From NCBI RefSeq assembly GCF_024449025.1, contig NZ_JAHLKM010000005.1:49605-113604 (forward strand): a DNA stretch of 64,000 nt, read 5' to 3'. Within the stretch, counting starts at the first letter, position 1; each line of letters starts with the position of its first letter. A model generated the notes under the pieces. That model was not told the DNA's origin. It made no database searches and saw nothing but the letters and a program-made list of their open reading frames with translations. The stretch comes from Natronomonas aquatica (GTDB lineage: Archaea > Halobacteriota > Halobacteria > Halobacteriales > Haloarculaceae). Positions 41,814-50,293 of the stretch are shown here, piece by piece. The translations under genes and the position numbers were made by a program.

Positions 41814-42862
41814 CGCCAGTCTGTGATCCGATCCTCCGGCGTCCGCCGGAGCCGTGTTTCGTAGTACGACAGCGGGTGCCGGATCGTCTCACAGAGGTCG
41901 TCCTTGTCGACGCAGTCACCGTACTCGTCCATCACGGCACAGGAGGGCGGGGCGGCGACGGTCGTCTCCTCGTCGCGGAGCCGGGCGATCTGCCCTTGGA
42001 CCATCTCGGCGGCCCCCTCCGACAGCGAGCAGAGGTCTATCACCTCGCTTTCGTCCAGCCCCGTCGCGAGCAGAAAGGAGACGAGCGAAAACAGGGAGTG
42101 ATCGGAAAGCGTCTCCCCGTCTCTGATTCGTGACAGGAGCGCACGCATACACGGGGGGAAAAGCCCCGGGGCGACCGCCTCGAAGGACAAGGGCGGATCG
42201 AGCTCGGCGATCGCGCGCCTGATCGAGGCCAGTTCCGTCGAAAGCGGTTCGGCGATGCCCTCCGGAACCGAGAGTGGCAATCCTTCGGCGACTTTCCCCG
42301 CGACGGCTTCCCGGAGCAGGGTGTAGAGTTCAGGTCGTGAGACGCGAACCGTCCCGTCCGAGAGGGGGCGTCCGGCGAGCCGCCACTCGGTGCCGTCGAG
42401 GCCGGCGGCGAGTTCGAGATACGCCGTCACGTCGAGAGCGAAGCGGCCGTCGCCGACCGGATCGACGCCGCCAGAGAGATCGAAGTCGGCGAGCAGTTCC
42501 TCGAGCGTGAGCCGGTCGCCGGCGGCGCTTTTCAACTCGAGGTCGGCCTCGAAGTCCTCGACGAAGCGTTCGCGGGCGGTCGTCGCCTCCGCGGCGGCGT
42601 ATTTCTCGGTCGCACCCGGCACATCGAGCAGCGAGACGAGTACCCGGGCGATCGGGTACGAGAGCAACTCGGCGCGCGTACTCCAGAGCCGCGGCTCCTC
42701 AGGGGCGGTCGTCCCCTCTAAGAGCGCCCGCCGGACCCGCTCGTGGCCGCGTTCGACCGCCGGGCCGTTCTCCGCGACGAGTTCGGCCAGATCGACGTCG
42801 GCGGCCCCGACGGCAGCCCGCGAGGCGTCCAAAAACGGATACCGGGCGTGGAGCCGCTCCAT
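41807..42862 (-). CDS. priL: DNA primase large subunit PriL
   Basis: This 351-residue protein carries the four cysteines of the 4Fe-4S cluster: FPPCMRALLSRI, VIDLCSLSEGA, GDC in MDEYGDCVDKDD, and DDLCETIRHPLSYYETRL at the C-terminus. The N-terminal helical domain contains LHARYPFLDASRAAV. PriL binds PriS and the RNA primer in the archaeal/eukaryotic-type primase. ATG 42862 starts at MERLHARYPF, the usual opening. The divergent gene at 42960 starts 97 bp away, so they share a promoter region. Confidence 0.94.
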   Translation of the reverse strand: MERLHARYPFLDASRAAVGAADVDLAELVAENGPAVERGHERVRRALLEGTTAPEEPRLWSTRAELLSYPIARVLVSLLDVPGATEKYAAAEATTARERFVEDFEADLELKSAAGDRLTLEELLADFDLSGGVDPVGDGRFALDVTAYLELAAGLDGTEWRLAGRPLSDGTVRVSRPELYTLLREAVAGKVAEGLPLSVPEGIAEPLSTELASIRRAIAELDPPLSFEAVAPGLFPPCMRALLSRIRDGETLSDHSLFSLVSFLLATGLDESEVIDLCSLSEGAAEMVQGQIARLRDEETTVAAPPSCAVMDEYGDCVDKDDLCETIRHPLSYYETRLRRTPEDRITDWRQ

Positions 42863-42959
42863 ACCCACCGGTATCGCGTCGGGGCCGATAAACGCACCGA
42901 CCCGCGAGGTCCCGACGCGAGCGATACGCCTTTGGGGGGCGGCGACCTCACGGTCAAGC

Positions 42960-43547
42960 GTGCGTCTCAGGTACCGCTGTCCCGGCTGTCGGACGACGAG
43001 TAACCTCCACGATCCGGGCTGTGAGTTCGAGGGGACCGACCGCCGCCACATCGAGAAGGCCTACACCGACATCGTCGCGGCGCTCTCGATCCGGACGTAC
43101 CCCGACGAGGACGCCCTGCGCGAGACCGTCGACGGTCGGTGGAGCGGGCTCCACACCGCTGTCCTCCGACGGCTGAAGGGCGACCGGCGGGTCGTCGAGG
43201 AGGAGGGCCGACTCAGGCTGCTCGGTCCGGAAGCCTACCGGGAGCGCGTCTCGCGGCCGACGTTCGAGCCGTTACAGACCATCTACGAGAAGGGCAGCGT
43301 CCCCGGCGCCCACGATCACTCGGTGTTCGCGATGGTCGCCTTCTACGAGATGGTCGGGCTTTCCTGGGAGGAGGCCCGCGAGAACACGGTCGAGTGGCTC
43401 GAGACGTCGGGAACGTGGGATCGGGGCGGCTTCGAGGAGTCCTCGCCGGAGGAACTCGTCGACTCGAAAAAGCACGTCTACGATCAGGGCTACGGCTGGA
43501 AGCAGGCCGCCACGGAGGCGAAGGCGGTCATCGATCGGCGGGTGTGA
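42960..43547 (+). CDS. Conserved haloarchaeal protein with N-terminal zinc knuckle
   Basis: This 195-residue protein starts at GTG 42960 with RLRYRCPGCRTTSNLHDPGCEFEG, a C-x2-C...C zinc-binding motif. A helical body follows (HIEKAYTDIVAALSIR, WSGLHTAVLRRLKGDRRVV), then HDHSVFAMVAFYEMVGLSWEEARENTVEWL. The last region ends DQGYGWKQAATEAKAVID. The family is conserved in haloarchaea with unknown function. Its placement divergent from priL is notable, but no functional link is shown. Confidence 0.7.
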   Translation: MRLRYRCPGCRTTSNLHDPGCEFEGTDRRHIEKAYTDIVAALSIRTYPDEDALRETVDGRWSGLHTAVLRRLKGDRRVVEEEGRLRLLGPEAYRERVSRPTFEPLQTIYEKGSVPGAHDHSVFAMVAFYEMVGLSWEEARENTVEWLETSGTWDRGGFEESSPEELVDSKKHVYDQGYGWKQAATEAKAVIDRRV

Positions 43548-43597
43548 CTGCGAACCTCGTACGGCCATCCGAAGAGTCCGCCCAGCCGACGGATCGA

Positions 43598-45100
43598 TCA
43601 CTCAAGCGATCCGAACCGCTCGGGCGGCCGACGCCCCCCGACCGTCCGTTCGACGGCGGATGCGATCTCGAGGAGGCGCCGTTCCTCGAACGCCCGGCCC
43701 AGCAGTTCGACGCCGACCGGGAGGCCGTCGTCGGTGAACCCGGCCGGGACGACGACGGCCGGCAGGCCGGTGTGGGCGGCCAACTCGCAGTTCATCTCCA
43801 CGAAGGGCTGGTGGTCGGGGATTTCGACCGGCGGCACCGTCGACGGCGGGTACAGCAAGGCGTCGAGGTTGTCGGAGACCAGCCGTGCGAGCGTGTCGTC
43901 TCTGAGTTCCTCCCGCCGACGGAGCCGGGCGAGATACTCGGCGTCGTCCTCCAGCGAGTCCGGGTCGATATCGAGCGCGCCCGAGGCCTCGATCCGGGAT
44001 TCGACCGCGGGGGCGATCTCGCCGCTCGCGACGACCCCGGCGAGAGCACTGTACGGCGCCGCGTCTCTTTCCGAGAGGTACCGACCGAGATCGCGGGCGA
44101 ACTCGTGGGCGACCACCCGTGCGCTCTCGAGGCGATCGGGATCGACGACATCGACGGGATCGACGATCGTCGCACCGGCGGCCGACATCGTCTCGATGGC
44201 GTCCTCGAGGACCGCTGTCACCCGCTCGGCGTCGGCAGCGTGCGCGTCGTTGTGGGCGCCGAAGAACTGTCGGGCGACGCCGATACGTGCCCCGTTGAGA
44301 CTGGATTCCCCGAGCCCGGCGGCGTACCCCTCCGAGGGCACCCGTCCGACTCCTCTGGCCGTCACCGGGTCCTCGGGGTCGTATCCAGCCATCGCCTCGA
44401 GCAGCCGGGCGGCATCCTCCACGGTGCGGGCGATGGGTCCGGCGGTATCTTGAGTTTCGCTCAGCGGGACGATCCCCCGCCGGCTCACCAGCCCCCTGGT
44501 CGGGCGGACGCCGACGAGAGCGTTAAACGCGGGCGGCGAGCGGACGGACGAGCAGGTATCGCTGCCGGTGCCGACTGCGCCGAGGTTCGCCGCGATCGCC
44601 GCGGCGGTGCCGCCACTGGACCCCGAGGGCCGCCGTCCGAGGTCGTAGGCGTTCCGCGTCTCGCCCCCGAGGGAGCTGATCGTATCGATGCCGAATGACA
44701 GCTCCTGTAGGTTGGCCTTCGCGAGGACGATACCGCCGGCATCCCGGAGCTGTTCGACGACGGCGGCGTCCCGCGACGGCGTCGAGCCCGCAAGCGCCGT
44801 CGACCCGGCCGTGGTCGGCATGTCGTGAGTATCGTGGTTGTCCTTGAGGACGATCGGCACGCCGTGCAGCGGGCCGACGAAACCCTCGGTCTCGAAGCGG
44901 GTGTCGAGCCGTCGGGCACGCGCTACCGCGTCGTCGTTCACCGTCAGGATCGCGTTCAGGTCGTCGTCGTACTCGTCGATCCGGGAGAGGTAGGCCTCGA
45001 CGAGTGCCTCGGCCGTGGCGCGTCCCTCGGTCATGGCCGCGTGGATCTCGGTGACGGTCGTCTCAATCGGATCGAACGGGATCGATGCCGGCTGTGTCAT
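43598..45100 (-). CDS. Amidase signature enzyme
   Basis: This 500-residue protein is a complete amidase-signature enzyme with the Ser-cisSer-Lys triad: Lys86 in VPIVLKDNHD, the PSGSSGGTAAAIAA run (Ser161/162), and GSDTCSSVRSP with Ser185. It hydrolyses amides or esters. GatA of the Glu/Asp-tRNA amidotransferase is related, but here no gatB/gatC is nearby and the C-terminal half differs, so an amidase is the safer call. The substrate is unknown. It is convergent with the gene at 42960, 50 bp apart. Confidence 0.88.
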   Translation of the reverse strand: MTQPASIPFDPIETTVTEIHAAMTEGRATAEALVEAYLSRIDEYDDDLNAILTVNDDAVARARRLDTRFETEGFVGPLHGVPIVLKDNHDTHDMPTTAGSTALAGSTPSRDAAVVEQLRDAGGIVLAKANLQELSFGIDTISSLGGETRNAYDLGRRPSGSSGGTAAAIAANLGAVGTGSDTCSSVRSPPAFNALVGVRPTRGLVSRRGIVPLSETQDTAGPIARTVEDAARLLEAMAGYDPEDPVTARGVGRVPSEGYAAGLGESSLNGARIGVARQFFGAHNDAHAADAERVTAVLEDAIETMSAAGATIVDPVDVVDPDRLESARVVAHEFARDLGRYLSERDAAPYSALAGVVASGEIAPAVESRIEASGALDIDPDSLEDDAEYLARLRRREELRDDTLARLVSDNLDALLYPPSTVPPVEIPDHQPFVEMNCELAAHTGLPAVVVPAGFTDDGLPVGVELLGRAFEERRLLEIASAVERTVGGRRPPERFGSLE

Positions 45101-45204
45101 GGATGTATCGGATCGTCTGAGTACTCTCGGGGCGGCCCCCTCAAACTACCGGGTGGGCGATGAGTGGCCACGAACGGGCCGTGGACAGATATTCAAAAGG
45201 ATGA

Positions 45205-45594
45205 TCAGGCGGTCGGCTCCCAGCGGTACCGGACCGTCCGGTCGCCGTCGAACCGCGGGCCGGGGCCACAGCGCCGGAAGGCGGCTCTTTCGGCGGCCGT
45301 CTTCGCCGCGTCGTCGGACTCCATCGCGAGCAGTTCGACCTCCATGTCCTCCCGGTCGGCGAAGCGTCGCGGCTCCGCCAGCAGCCGTTCACAGAGTTCG
45401 GCGTCCCCCTCGAGTTGGGTCACGTGGACCGTCGAGTCCACGGCGTCGTAGCTGACGAACCCCGTGACGGTCCCGTCCGCCTCGGCGACCCGGACCGTCC
45501 GGTCGTGAACGAGGTTCCGCATCACGTCGGCCGGTGCGCCGGTCAGCGCCGCCAGCCGCTCGGCGTCGGCCTCGACGGCGTCCCGTACGTTCAT
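45205..45594 (-). CDS. GNAT family acetyltransferase
   Basis: This 129-residue protein begins MNVRDAVEADAERLAALTGAPADVMRNLVHDRTVRVAEADGTVTGFVSYDA, a standard GNAT opening. HVTQLEGDAELCERLLAEPRRFA and a final ESDDAAKTAAERAAFRRCGPGP-like segment follow. The acetyl-CoA loop is less canonical than in the rimI-like gene. The substrate is unknown. ATG 45594 is chosen over ATG 45621. Confidence 0.75.
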   Translation of the reverse strand: MNVRDAVEADAERLAALTGAPADVMRNLVHDRTVRVAEADGTVTGFVSYDAVDSTVHVTQLEGDAELCERLLAEPRRFADREDMEVELLAMESDDAAKTAAERAAFRRCGPGPRFDGDRTVRYRWEPTA

Positions 45595-45757
45595 ATCACG
45601 GGCTAACGCGCTCGGGGACATTAACGTTTGGCGGCGGACGCCGAGTCCGGATCGCTCGGGAGAGCGCGTTCAGCATCGGAGATAGGGCCAGTATCGAATT
45701 CCGTGGCTGAACGGCCGATCTAACCGACACAACTCCCCCCGAAGCTACGACCGGTAT

Positions 45758-46213
45758 TCAGGACGTTGTCGGTACGTCGCCAGTATCCACCGGGACCCGT
45801 GTCATCCCGAGTGTCCGAAAGTCCTCCTCGAATGCAAAGATGTGATCGATATCGAACTGCTCGCCGAAGACGCTGTTGAGGTGGTCGATGAACGAAATCT
45901 GCTGATCGTCGTACTGGGCGAACTGTTCCGCTGTCCGGTCGAAGATAGGCTTCGTCACGTCGAGGATATTGAACGTCGAAGACGCTCGAATCGTCGTGAG
46001 CGCGTCGACGGCCTCACGATGGCCGACCCCGTACAACAGTACAGTGGCTGTCTCCGAGAGCACGTATCGACTTGTGAAGATCGGACCATAGGCCAGATCG
46101 CCGTCTCGAATACCATCCAGCACGGCGTTTGCAGCCGTGTGATGCTCGTCATCCGTGTCGAACAACGCCACGAACGCGTTCGTGTCGACGAACAGCGGCT
46201 GGGGATGTGTCAC
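45758..46213 (-). CDS. PIN-domain ribonuclease toxin, VapC type
   Basis: This 151-residue PIN domain has acidic residues Asp10 (FVDTNAFVALFDTDDEHH), Glu54 (YVLSETATVLL) and Asp110 (QQISFIDHLNSV), plus a late acidic EEDF. That is the four-residue metal site of VapC-like endoribonucleases, which cleave tRNA or mRNA. The ATG overlaps the HTH partner's stop by 4 bp (ATGA), as in toxin-antitoxin pairs. The partner is upstream and should be the antitoxin. All catalytic positions are present. Confidence 0.88.
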   Translation of the reverse strand: MTHPQPLFVDTNAFVALFDTDDEHHTAANAVLDGIRDGDLAYGPIFTSRYVLSETATVLLYGVGHREAVDALTTIRASSTFNILDVTKPIFDRTAEQFAQYDDQQISFIDHLNSVFGEQFDIDHIFAFEEDFRTLGMTRVPVDTGDVPTTS

Positions 46214-46560
46214 GCTTCTTTGCCGTACAGCATCTCATCGACCTGTTCTGAGAGGCTCTCCTCGCCCGAGGCAAACGATGGCCGATCTGTGAAAATCGGA
46301 TCGTCAGGGAGGACTGGATCCGGATCCACAGCATCGAGTCGCCAATAGACGACGCGTCCCGCTGTTTTCCGCCGGCCAACCCGTCCTTGATCGTGAAGGG
46401 TCTCTAGCTTTCGCCGCGCTGTATCACTCGAACAGCCAGTCGCAGACGCGATATCGCTCGAGGTGACCACGGGTCCGGCGACGGTTTTGAACACCTCGAG
46501 AACCTCCGAGAGTGACACCGTCTCGGTGTACTGCCCCCGTTCGTCACGATTGCGACTCAT
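46210..46560 (-). CDS. HTH regulator, probable antitoxin partner of VapC
   Basis: This 116-residue protein has a wHTH (SLSEVLEVFKTVAGPVVTSSDIASATGCSSDTARRKLETLHDQGRVGRRKTAGRVVYWRL, about 16-73), with a C-terminal acidic, Pro-rich tail (DPDPVLPDDPIFTDRP, then EESLSEQVDEMLYG). In toxin-antitoxin pairs the tail wraps the toxin, and the HTH represses the operon. ATG 46560 is used. Repeated CGAAACCG words lie at 46670-46730, downstream of the pair. The antitoxin role is inferred from the overlap and domain layout. Confidence 0.78.
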   Translation of the reverse strand: MSRNRDERGQYTETVSLSEVLEVFKTVAGPVVTSSDIASATGCSSDTARRKLETLHDQGRVGRRKTAGRVVYWRLDAVDPDPVLPDDPIFTDRPSFASGEESLSEQVDEMLYGKEA

Positions 46561-46731
46561 ACATGGCGGTAGCGCCGACGGCGACAAATCCCTTACGGTG
46601 TTCCCCTCATGGTAATCGCGCATGGGAAACAGCGGGGCTTCTTCGCTGAATTGGGTGGCACGTCAAAAAATGGAACCGCGAAACCGCACCGAACCGCAAA
46701 CCGCGAAACCGGTCAGAAACCGGTCGTCGCG

Positions 46732-49614
46732 TTAGTTGTTCCGGCGAGCGGCCAACAGCGCGGCACCGAGCAACGCGATCAGCGCGACGATCGCGCCGAA
46801 TCCGGGCTGCTCCTCGGTGTCCCCGCCGTCTTCACCGTCTTCGCCGTCCATGCCGTCTTCGCCGTCTTCACCGTCTTCGCCGTCCGTGCCGTCTTCACCG
46901 TCTTCGCCGTCCGTGCCGTCTTCACCGTCTTCACCGTCTTCACCGTCTTCACCGTCTTCGCCGTCTTCACCGTCTTCACCGTCTTCACCGTCTTCGAGTG
47001 CGCCTTCTTCGACGATTTCGATCTCCGTTCGATCGGTGTTGTCGCCGTCGTCGGCTTCGATCGTGTACTCGCCGGGCTCGACGTTCTCGAGGCTCATCTC
47101 GACGGTCCACATACCGTCAGTGCCCCATTCGTCGGTGCTTTCGAGAGTCACCGAATCGCCTTCCTCGTCGAGTAGCTCGACAGTGATCGTGTTGTCGTCG
47201 GGCTGACGATTAGTTACACCCTCAACTGTCAGGTCACTGCCGGTCTCGGCCTGATCGGCCAAGTCTTCGACAGTCGTCAGTCCACCGCTCAGCCGGAACT
47301 GATCGTTCACGATCAGATCGTCACTGCCAGTGTCTTCGACCGTATTCGCCACGATCCGCGAGCGGATCTGATCGCCGCTACTGGCACTCTGGGCGTACTG
47401 GTCCTCAATAACGGTCGCCAGCTCGTAGGTATTGCCACTGGCCGACAGCGACCCGTTGTCACCGTACTGACCATCACGGCCTTCCGAGATGATGTGTGCC
47501 GTCACGGTGCCCTGGCTTAGGTCGCCAATATCGATGTCTTCCTGCTCGAACGTCTCGTCTGAATCCACCGAGATGGACTCAGCGACTGCCTGTCCGCGCT
47601 CGCTGACGAACGCTACCGTAATATCGTCCTGGCCGGGCGCCGCGCCTGCCACGTCGATCTGGTTATCATCGTCCGCGATCTGCCCGTTGTACGTGATGAA
47701 CGAGCCATTCAGTTCGGTATCGGTCACCACGATCGACGAGGTGCTTGAGGTGCCGCTGTTGAACTCAGAGGTCGATAGCGTATCATCGGGGCCTCCCGAG
47801 TTGCTGTCGCCCTGGTCGGCATCCTCAGCGTCAATAACGCCAAGCCGATAGGTACCAGGCAGTGACAGAATTCCGTTACCGAGATCGTCACTTGTATCGG
47901 ATAGCTGAATGTCGGTCTCCTCGAAGGTGTCGTCAGCATCGACTTCGACGGTCCGACTGCCGTCGATCGTGACTACCTCGAAGTCGTTGTTGTTTCGAGC
48001 GTAGATCGCCACTTCATCGATACCCTCGCTGGTGGTCCCGTTGACGTCAGTTTCGCTACCGACGATGTAGGCACCGGACGGCTCGGCGAGTTCGACATCG
48101 CCTTCGCCGACCTCGAAGTCTACATCGTCAACAGCTGTGTTAGCTGTGACGTCCGTATCGGTGTGCGAGCCATCGGTGATGCCTGTGCCTGCCCCGTAGA
48201 GATCGACGCTGATCGAGGAGTCATCGAGGAACTGCGTTTCGATCGATCCGAGTCCGTCACCGCCGTCGATCTCGGTTACTGCGTATGCGTAGCTGACATC
48301 GTTGATGTTGTCGCTGGAACCAACGCTGGTGTTTGCGGTTTCAGAGGTCGCGTTGAACACACCGGTCTCGCTGAAGTCATCAACATCTCGGAAGATGTTA
48401 CTGGCGTTCTGCGCGCTAATTCCACTACGGAAGTCACCTTCTTCGATGACGACAACGTGGAAGTTGCCCTCATTGCTGTTTTCGATCGCGTAGCCATTAT
48501 TCGAACCCTGAGTGACCTCGTCATTATCGACGTTGATTTCAGCGTTCGTCTGTGAAGAGATCGTCACCGTCGTTGACTGGGACGCATCACCGAAGGCCAA
48601 GTCATCTGCACCCGCGACCGTGAAGGTGTACTCACCGGCGTCAACGGCGCCCGGATCGATACTGATCTCGCCGCCGCTCTCTGTTCTTGTCGTCGCGTCG
48701 CTGGTGATTTCCGACGTGACGTCGGTTCCGCTTTCGTCCTCGACGGTCAGTTCAACTTCCTCAGAGTCGGCGAAGTTGAAATCAACGACAACCGTTCCCG
48801 TCTGGCCGGTCTGAAGGATGCCATCGCTGACGTCTTCACCGTTCCCGTTTTCAACGTCAAAGCTGCTGATGCGAGGCTCTTGGACGGTAACGTTGAGGTC
48901 TGCGGCCGTACTGGCATAGGTGCCAGTAGGCTGATCCTGCGGAATCGGCGTTTGAAGGGTCTCGCCTTCACTGGAACCGGCGGTCCGCTCAAGATTCGTT
49001 TCGGTTGCCTCGCTGCCGCCAGGGTTGAAGATAGTGATGTCATCCTCCCCCTGATACAGCGTTGCACCGTCGCTCACGTTCCCAGTGTCGTCAGCCACTG
49101 AGTAGGCAAAGCGGCCTTCGTAGGTGGGCGACGCCGAAAGCGTATCCCGGGTGTTCGCATCGTTGTTCAGATCAGCACTAATCGCATTAGTGCCGATAGT
49201 CTGGAAATTAGCATTATCGACCGTTATCGTGATATTACCATTACCATCAGTGAAGTCGGTAGCGGAGGAAAGGCTGATGTCTAATTCACCGTCAGTCGTT
49301 CCTTTGGTAATACTGCTGGTAAGGTCACTACCGCCATCGTCCTGAACGGTGACATCACCCGTTTCAACGTTGCTGAAGTCAATTTTCGGTGATCCAGTTG
49401 CCGTGATGTTTACGTTATTCACATCGTTCGCGCTGGAAGGATAATCGGCCTGGATCCGAACGGTCGACGTGCCGTCACCATCTGCGCTTATTGTAACTGA
49501 GTCATTCGACGCCGCGGCCACACTGCCAGTGAAGGCAATGCCGGCCCCGACGATGGACGTTACCATCAACGCAGCCAGGAAGACTGCGCGAAATCGTTGT
49601 GTTGTGTCTGTCAT
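46732..49614 (-). CDS. S-layer / surface glycoprotein with PGF-CTERM anchor
   Basis: This 960-residue secreted protein has a signal peptide (MTDTTQRFRAVFLAALM...GSVAAAS, about 1-36) and a very long extracellular region of beta-rich repeats with many N-x-S/T sites. Towards the end comes a stalk of EDG/TDG triplets (about residues 873-930), then the archaeosortase signal QPGFGAIVALIALLGAALLAARR. PGF-CTERM proteins are processed by archaeosortase A and lipid-anchored. The N-terminal SVTISADG...VNITATGSPKIDFSN region is like halobacterial S-layer glycoproteins. A T-rich linker is usual; here it is replaced by acidic triplets. A TATA-like element lies 170 bp upstream, suggesting a long leader. Confidence 0.88.
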   Translation of the reverse strand: MTDTTQRFRAVFLAALMVTSIVGAGIAFTGSVAAASNDSVTISADGDGTSTVRIQADYPSSANDVNNVNITATGSPKIDFSNVETGDVTVQDDGGSDLTSSITKGTTDGELDISLSSATDFTDGNGNITITVDNANFQTIGTNAISADLNNDANTRDTLSASPTYEGRFAYSVADDTGNVSDGATLYQGEDDITIFNPGGSEATETNLERTAGSSEGETLQTPIPQDQPTGTYASTAADLNVTVQEPRISSFDVENGNGEDVSDGILQTGQTGTVVVDFNFADSEEVELTVEDESGTDVTSEITSDATTRTESGGEISIDPGAVDAGEYTFTVAGADDLAFGDASQSTTVTISSQTNAEINVDNDEVTQGSNNGYAIENSNEGNFHVVVIEEGDFRSGISAQNASNIFRDVDDFSETGVFNATSETANTSVGSSDNINDVSYAYAVTEIDGGDGLGSIETQFLDDSSISVDLYGAGTGITDGSHTDTDVTANTAVDDVDFEVGEGDVELAEPSGAYIVGSETDVNGTTSEGIDEVAIYARNNNDFEVVTIDGSRTVEVDADDTFEETDIQLSDTSDDLGNGILSLPGTYRLGVIDAEDADQGDSNSGGPDDTLSTSEFNSGTSSTSSIVVTDTELNGSFITYNGQIADDDNQIDVAGAAPGQDDITVAFVSERGQAVAESISVDSDETFEQEDIDIGDLSQGTVTAHIISEGRDGQYGDNGSLSASGNTYELATVIEDQYAQSASSGDQIRSRIVANTVEDTGSDDLIVNDQFRLSGGLTTVEDLADQAETGSDLTVEGVTNRQPDDNTITVELLDEEGDSVTLESTDEWGTDGMWTVEMSLENVEPGEYTIEADDGDNTDRTEIEIVEEGALEDGEDGEDGEDGEDGEDGEDGEDGEDGTDGEDGEDGTDGEDGEDGEDGMDGEDGEDGGDTEEQPGFGAIVALIALLGAALLAARRNN
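46824..46994 (-). repeat. Triplet/9-bp repeat coding for the Glu-Asp-Gly stalk
   Basis: The plus strand carries tandem copies of GTCTTCACC and GTCTTCGCC units, encoding GED/GTD/GMD on the minus strand. Interruptions are TDG and one MDG. The repeat is in frame and therefore prone to length variation by slippage. Confidence 0.85.
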
Positions 49615-49781
49615 GGTTTGGTTTGGTTTGTTCCGTTTGCGACAGTCGTTTTCCGAGCGGGTTACCGACGCACGTTCGTCGTCACCAACACCACGTCAGA
49701 TCGCTTGTGGGTCGGATCCGGTCTCGGATACTTGTCTTGCCACACGGGTAGGGGTACATCATAGTGGAACCATCGGGACTG

Positions 49782-49788
49782 TTAAATA
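49782..49788 (-). promoter_or_regulatory. Probable S-layer gene TATA box
   Basis: On the minus strand TATTTAA is preceded by a purine-rich CAAAG. Transcription should start about 25 nt further left, near 49757, giving a leader of about 140 nt before the ATG at 49614. Long leaders are known for haloarchaeal S-layer genes. Confidence 0.45.
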
Positions 49789-49980
49789 CTTTGTTGTATC
49801 AGTGACCGGAGATCGGCTGAAACGCCCGAAATAGAGTATGTTAAAGAATGACAAAGTCGGCGTCGAGGACGATAGACCGATAAAAAGCAGCGTCGATCAA
49901 CTGATAATCGACACGTGCGCTGAAGAAAATCAGGTGGAGTGATGTCCGGAAATTCCGGGACGAAAACGGACAGAAAAAAG

Positions 49981-50166
49981 CTACCCCACGTCTTCCTCGT
50001 TGGCACCGGCTGCGTTGCGCTTGACGCTGTTTATCGCGTCCCCGGCGCCGAACCGGGAAGCATACCCCTTCCCCGAGGAGGCGACGACGTTCCGGTTGCG
50101 GTGCCGAAGCCGCCAGCGGTACTCGCCAGCCCTGTGCTTGAAGCGTTCGAACCGAGCGTGACTGTG
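49981..50166 (-). pseudogene. UPF0339/DUF1508 (YegP-like) remnant without a start codon
   Basis: A 61-codon open stretch bounded by TAA and TAG encodes a nearly complete YegP domain: ARFERFKHRAGEYRWRLRHR, then NVVASSGKGYASRFGAGDAI and NSVKRNAAGAN. The family's typical length and motif (F-x-x-y-x-D-x-AGE-WRWRL, DSGEGYAS, SVK-x-NA) match well. There is no ATG, GTG or TTG at the front, and the expected DSGEGYAS is ASSGKGYAS. So it is probably a decayed gene, though a start from an unusual codon cannot be excluded. It has a T-run just after the stop. Confidence 0.75.
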
Positions 50167-50293
50167 TTATCCCCTCGAGTGCGGCCATCATCGCGACCGG
50201 GGCGATCGTCGCCAGCGCTTCGCCGATGTCAGGGCTCAGCGGGGTCGAATAAATATATATTTCCAGTCCTCGAAGGCGTAGCACCCATCTCGT
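50167..50293. promoter_or_regulatory. Promoter region of the DUF2391 gene
   Basis: AATAAATATATAT (50246-50258) is a strong TATA element about 40 bp before the ATG at 50294. No further gene is visible. Confidence 0.55.

Noticed and set aside
46824-46994. CRISPR-like array suggested by the regular 9-bp repeats
   Set aside because: Units are only 9 bp with no unique spacers and stay in frame with the S-layer stalk.
46609-47206. Plus-strand frames reading FTVFAVFTVF repeats
   Set aside because: They are the antisense shadow of the Glu-Asp-Gly repeat of the S-layer gene, not a real repeat protein.
49841-50284. A 147-codon minus-strand frame upstream of DUF2391
   Set aside because: Its sequence is out of frame with the YegP remnant, which explains the region better.
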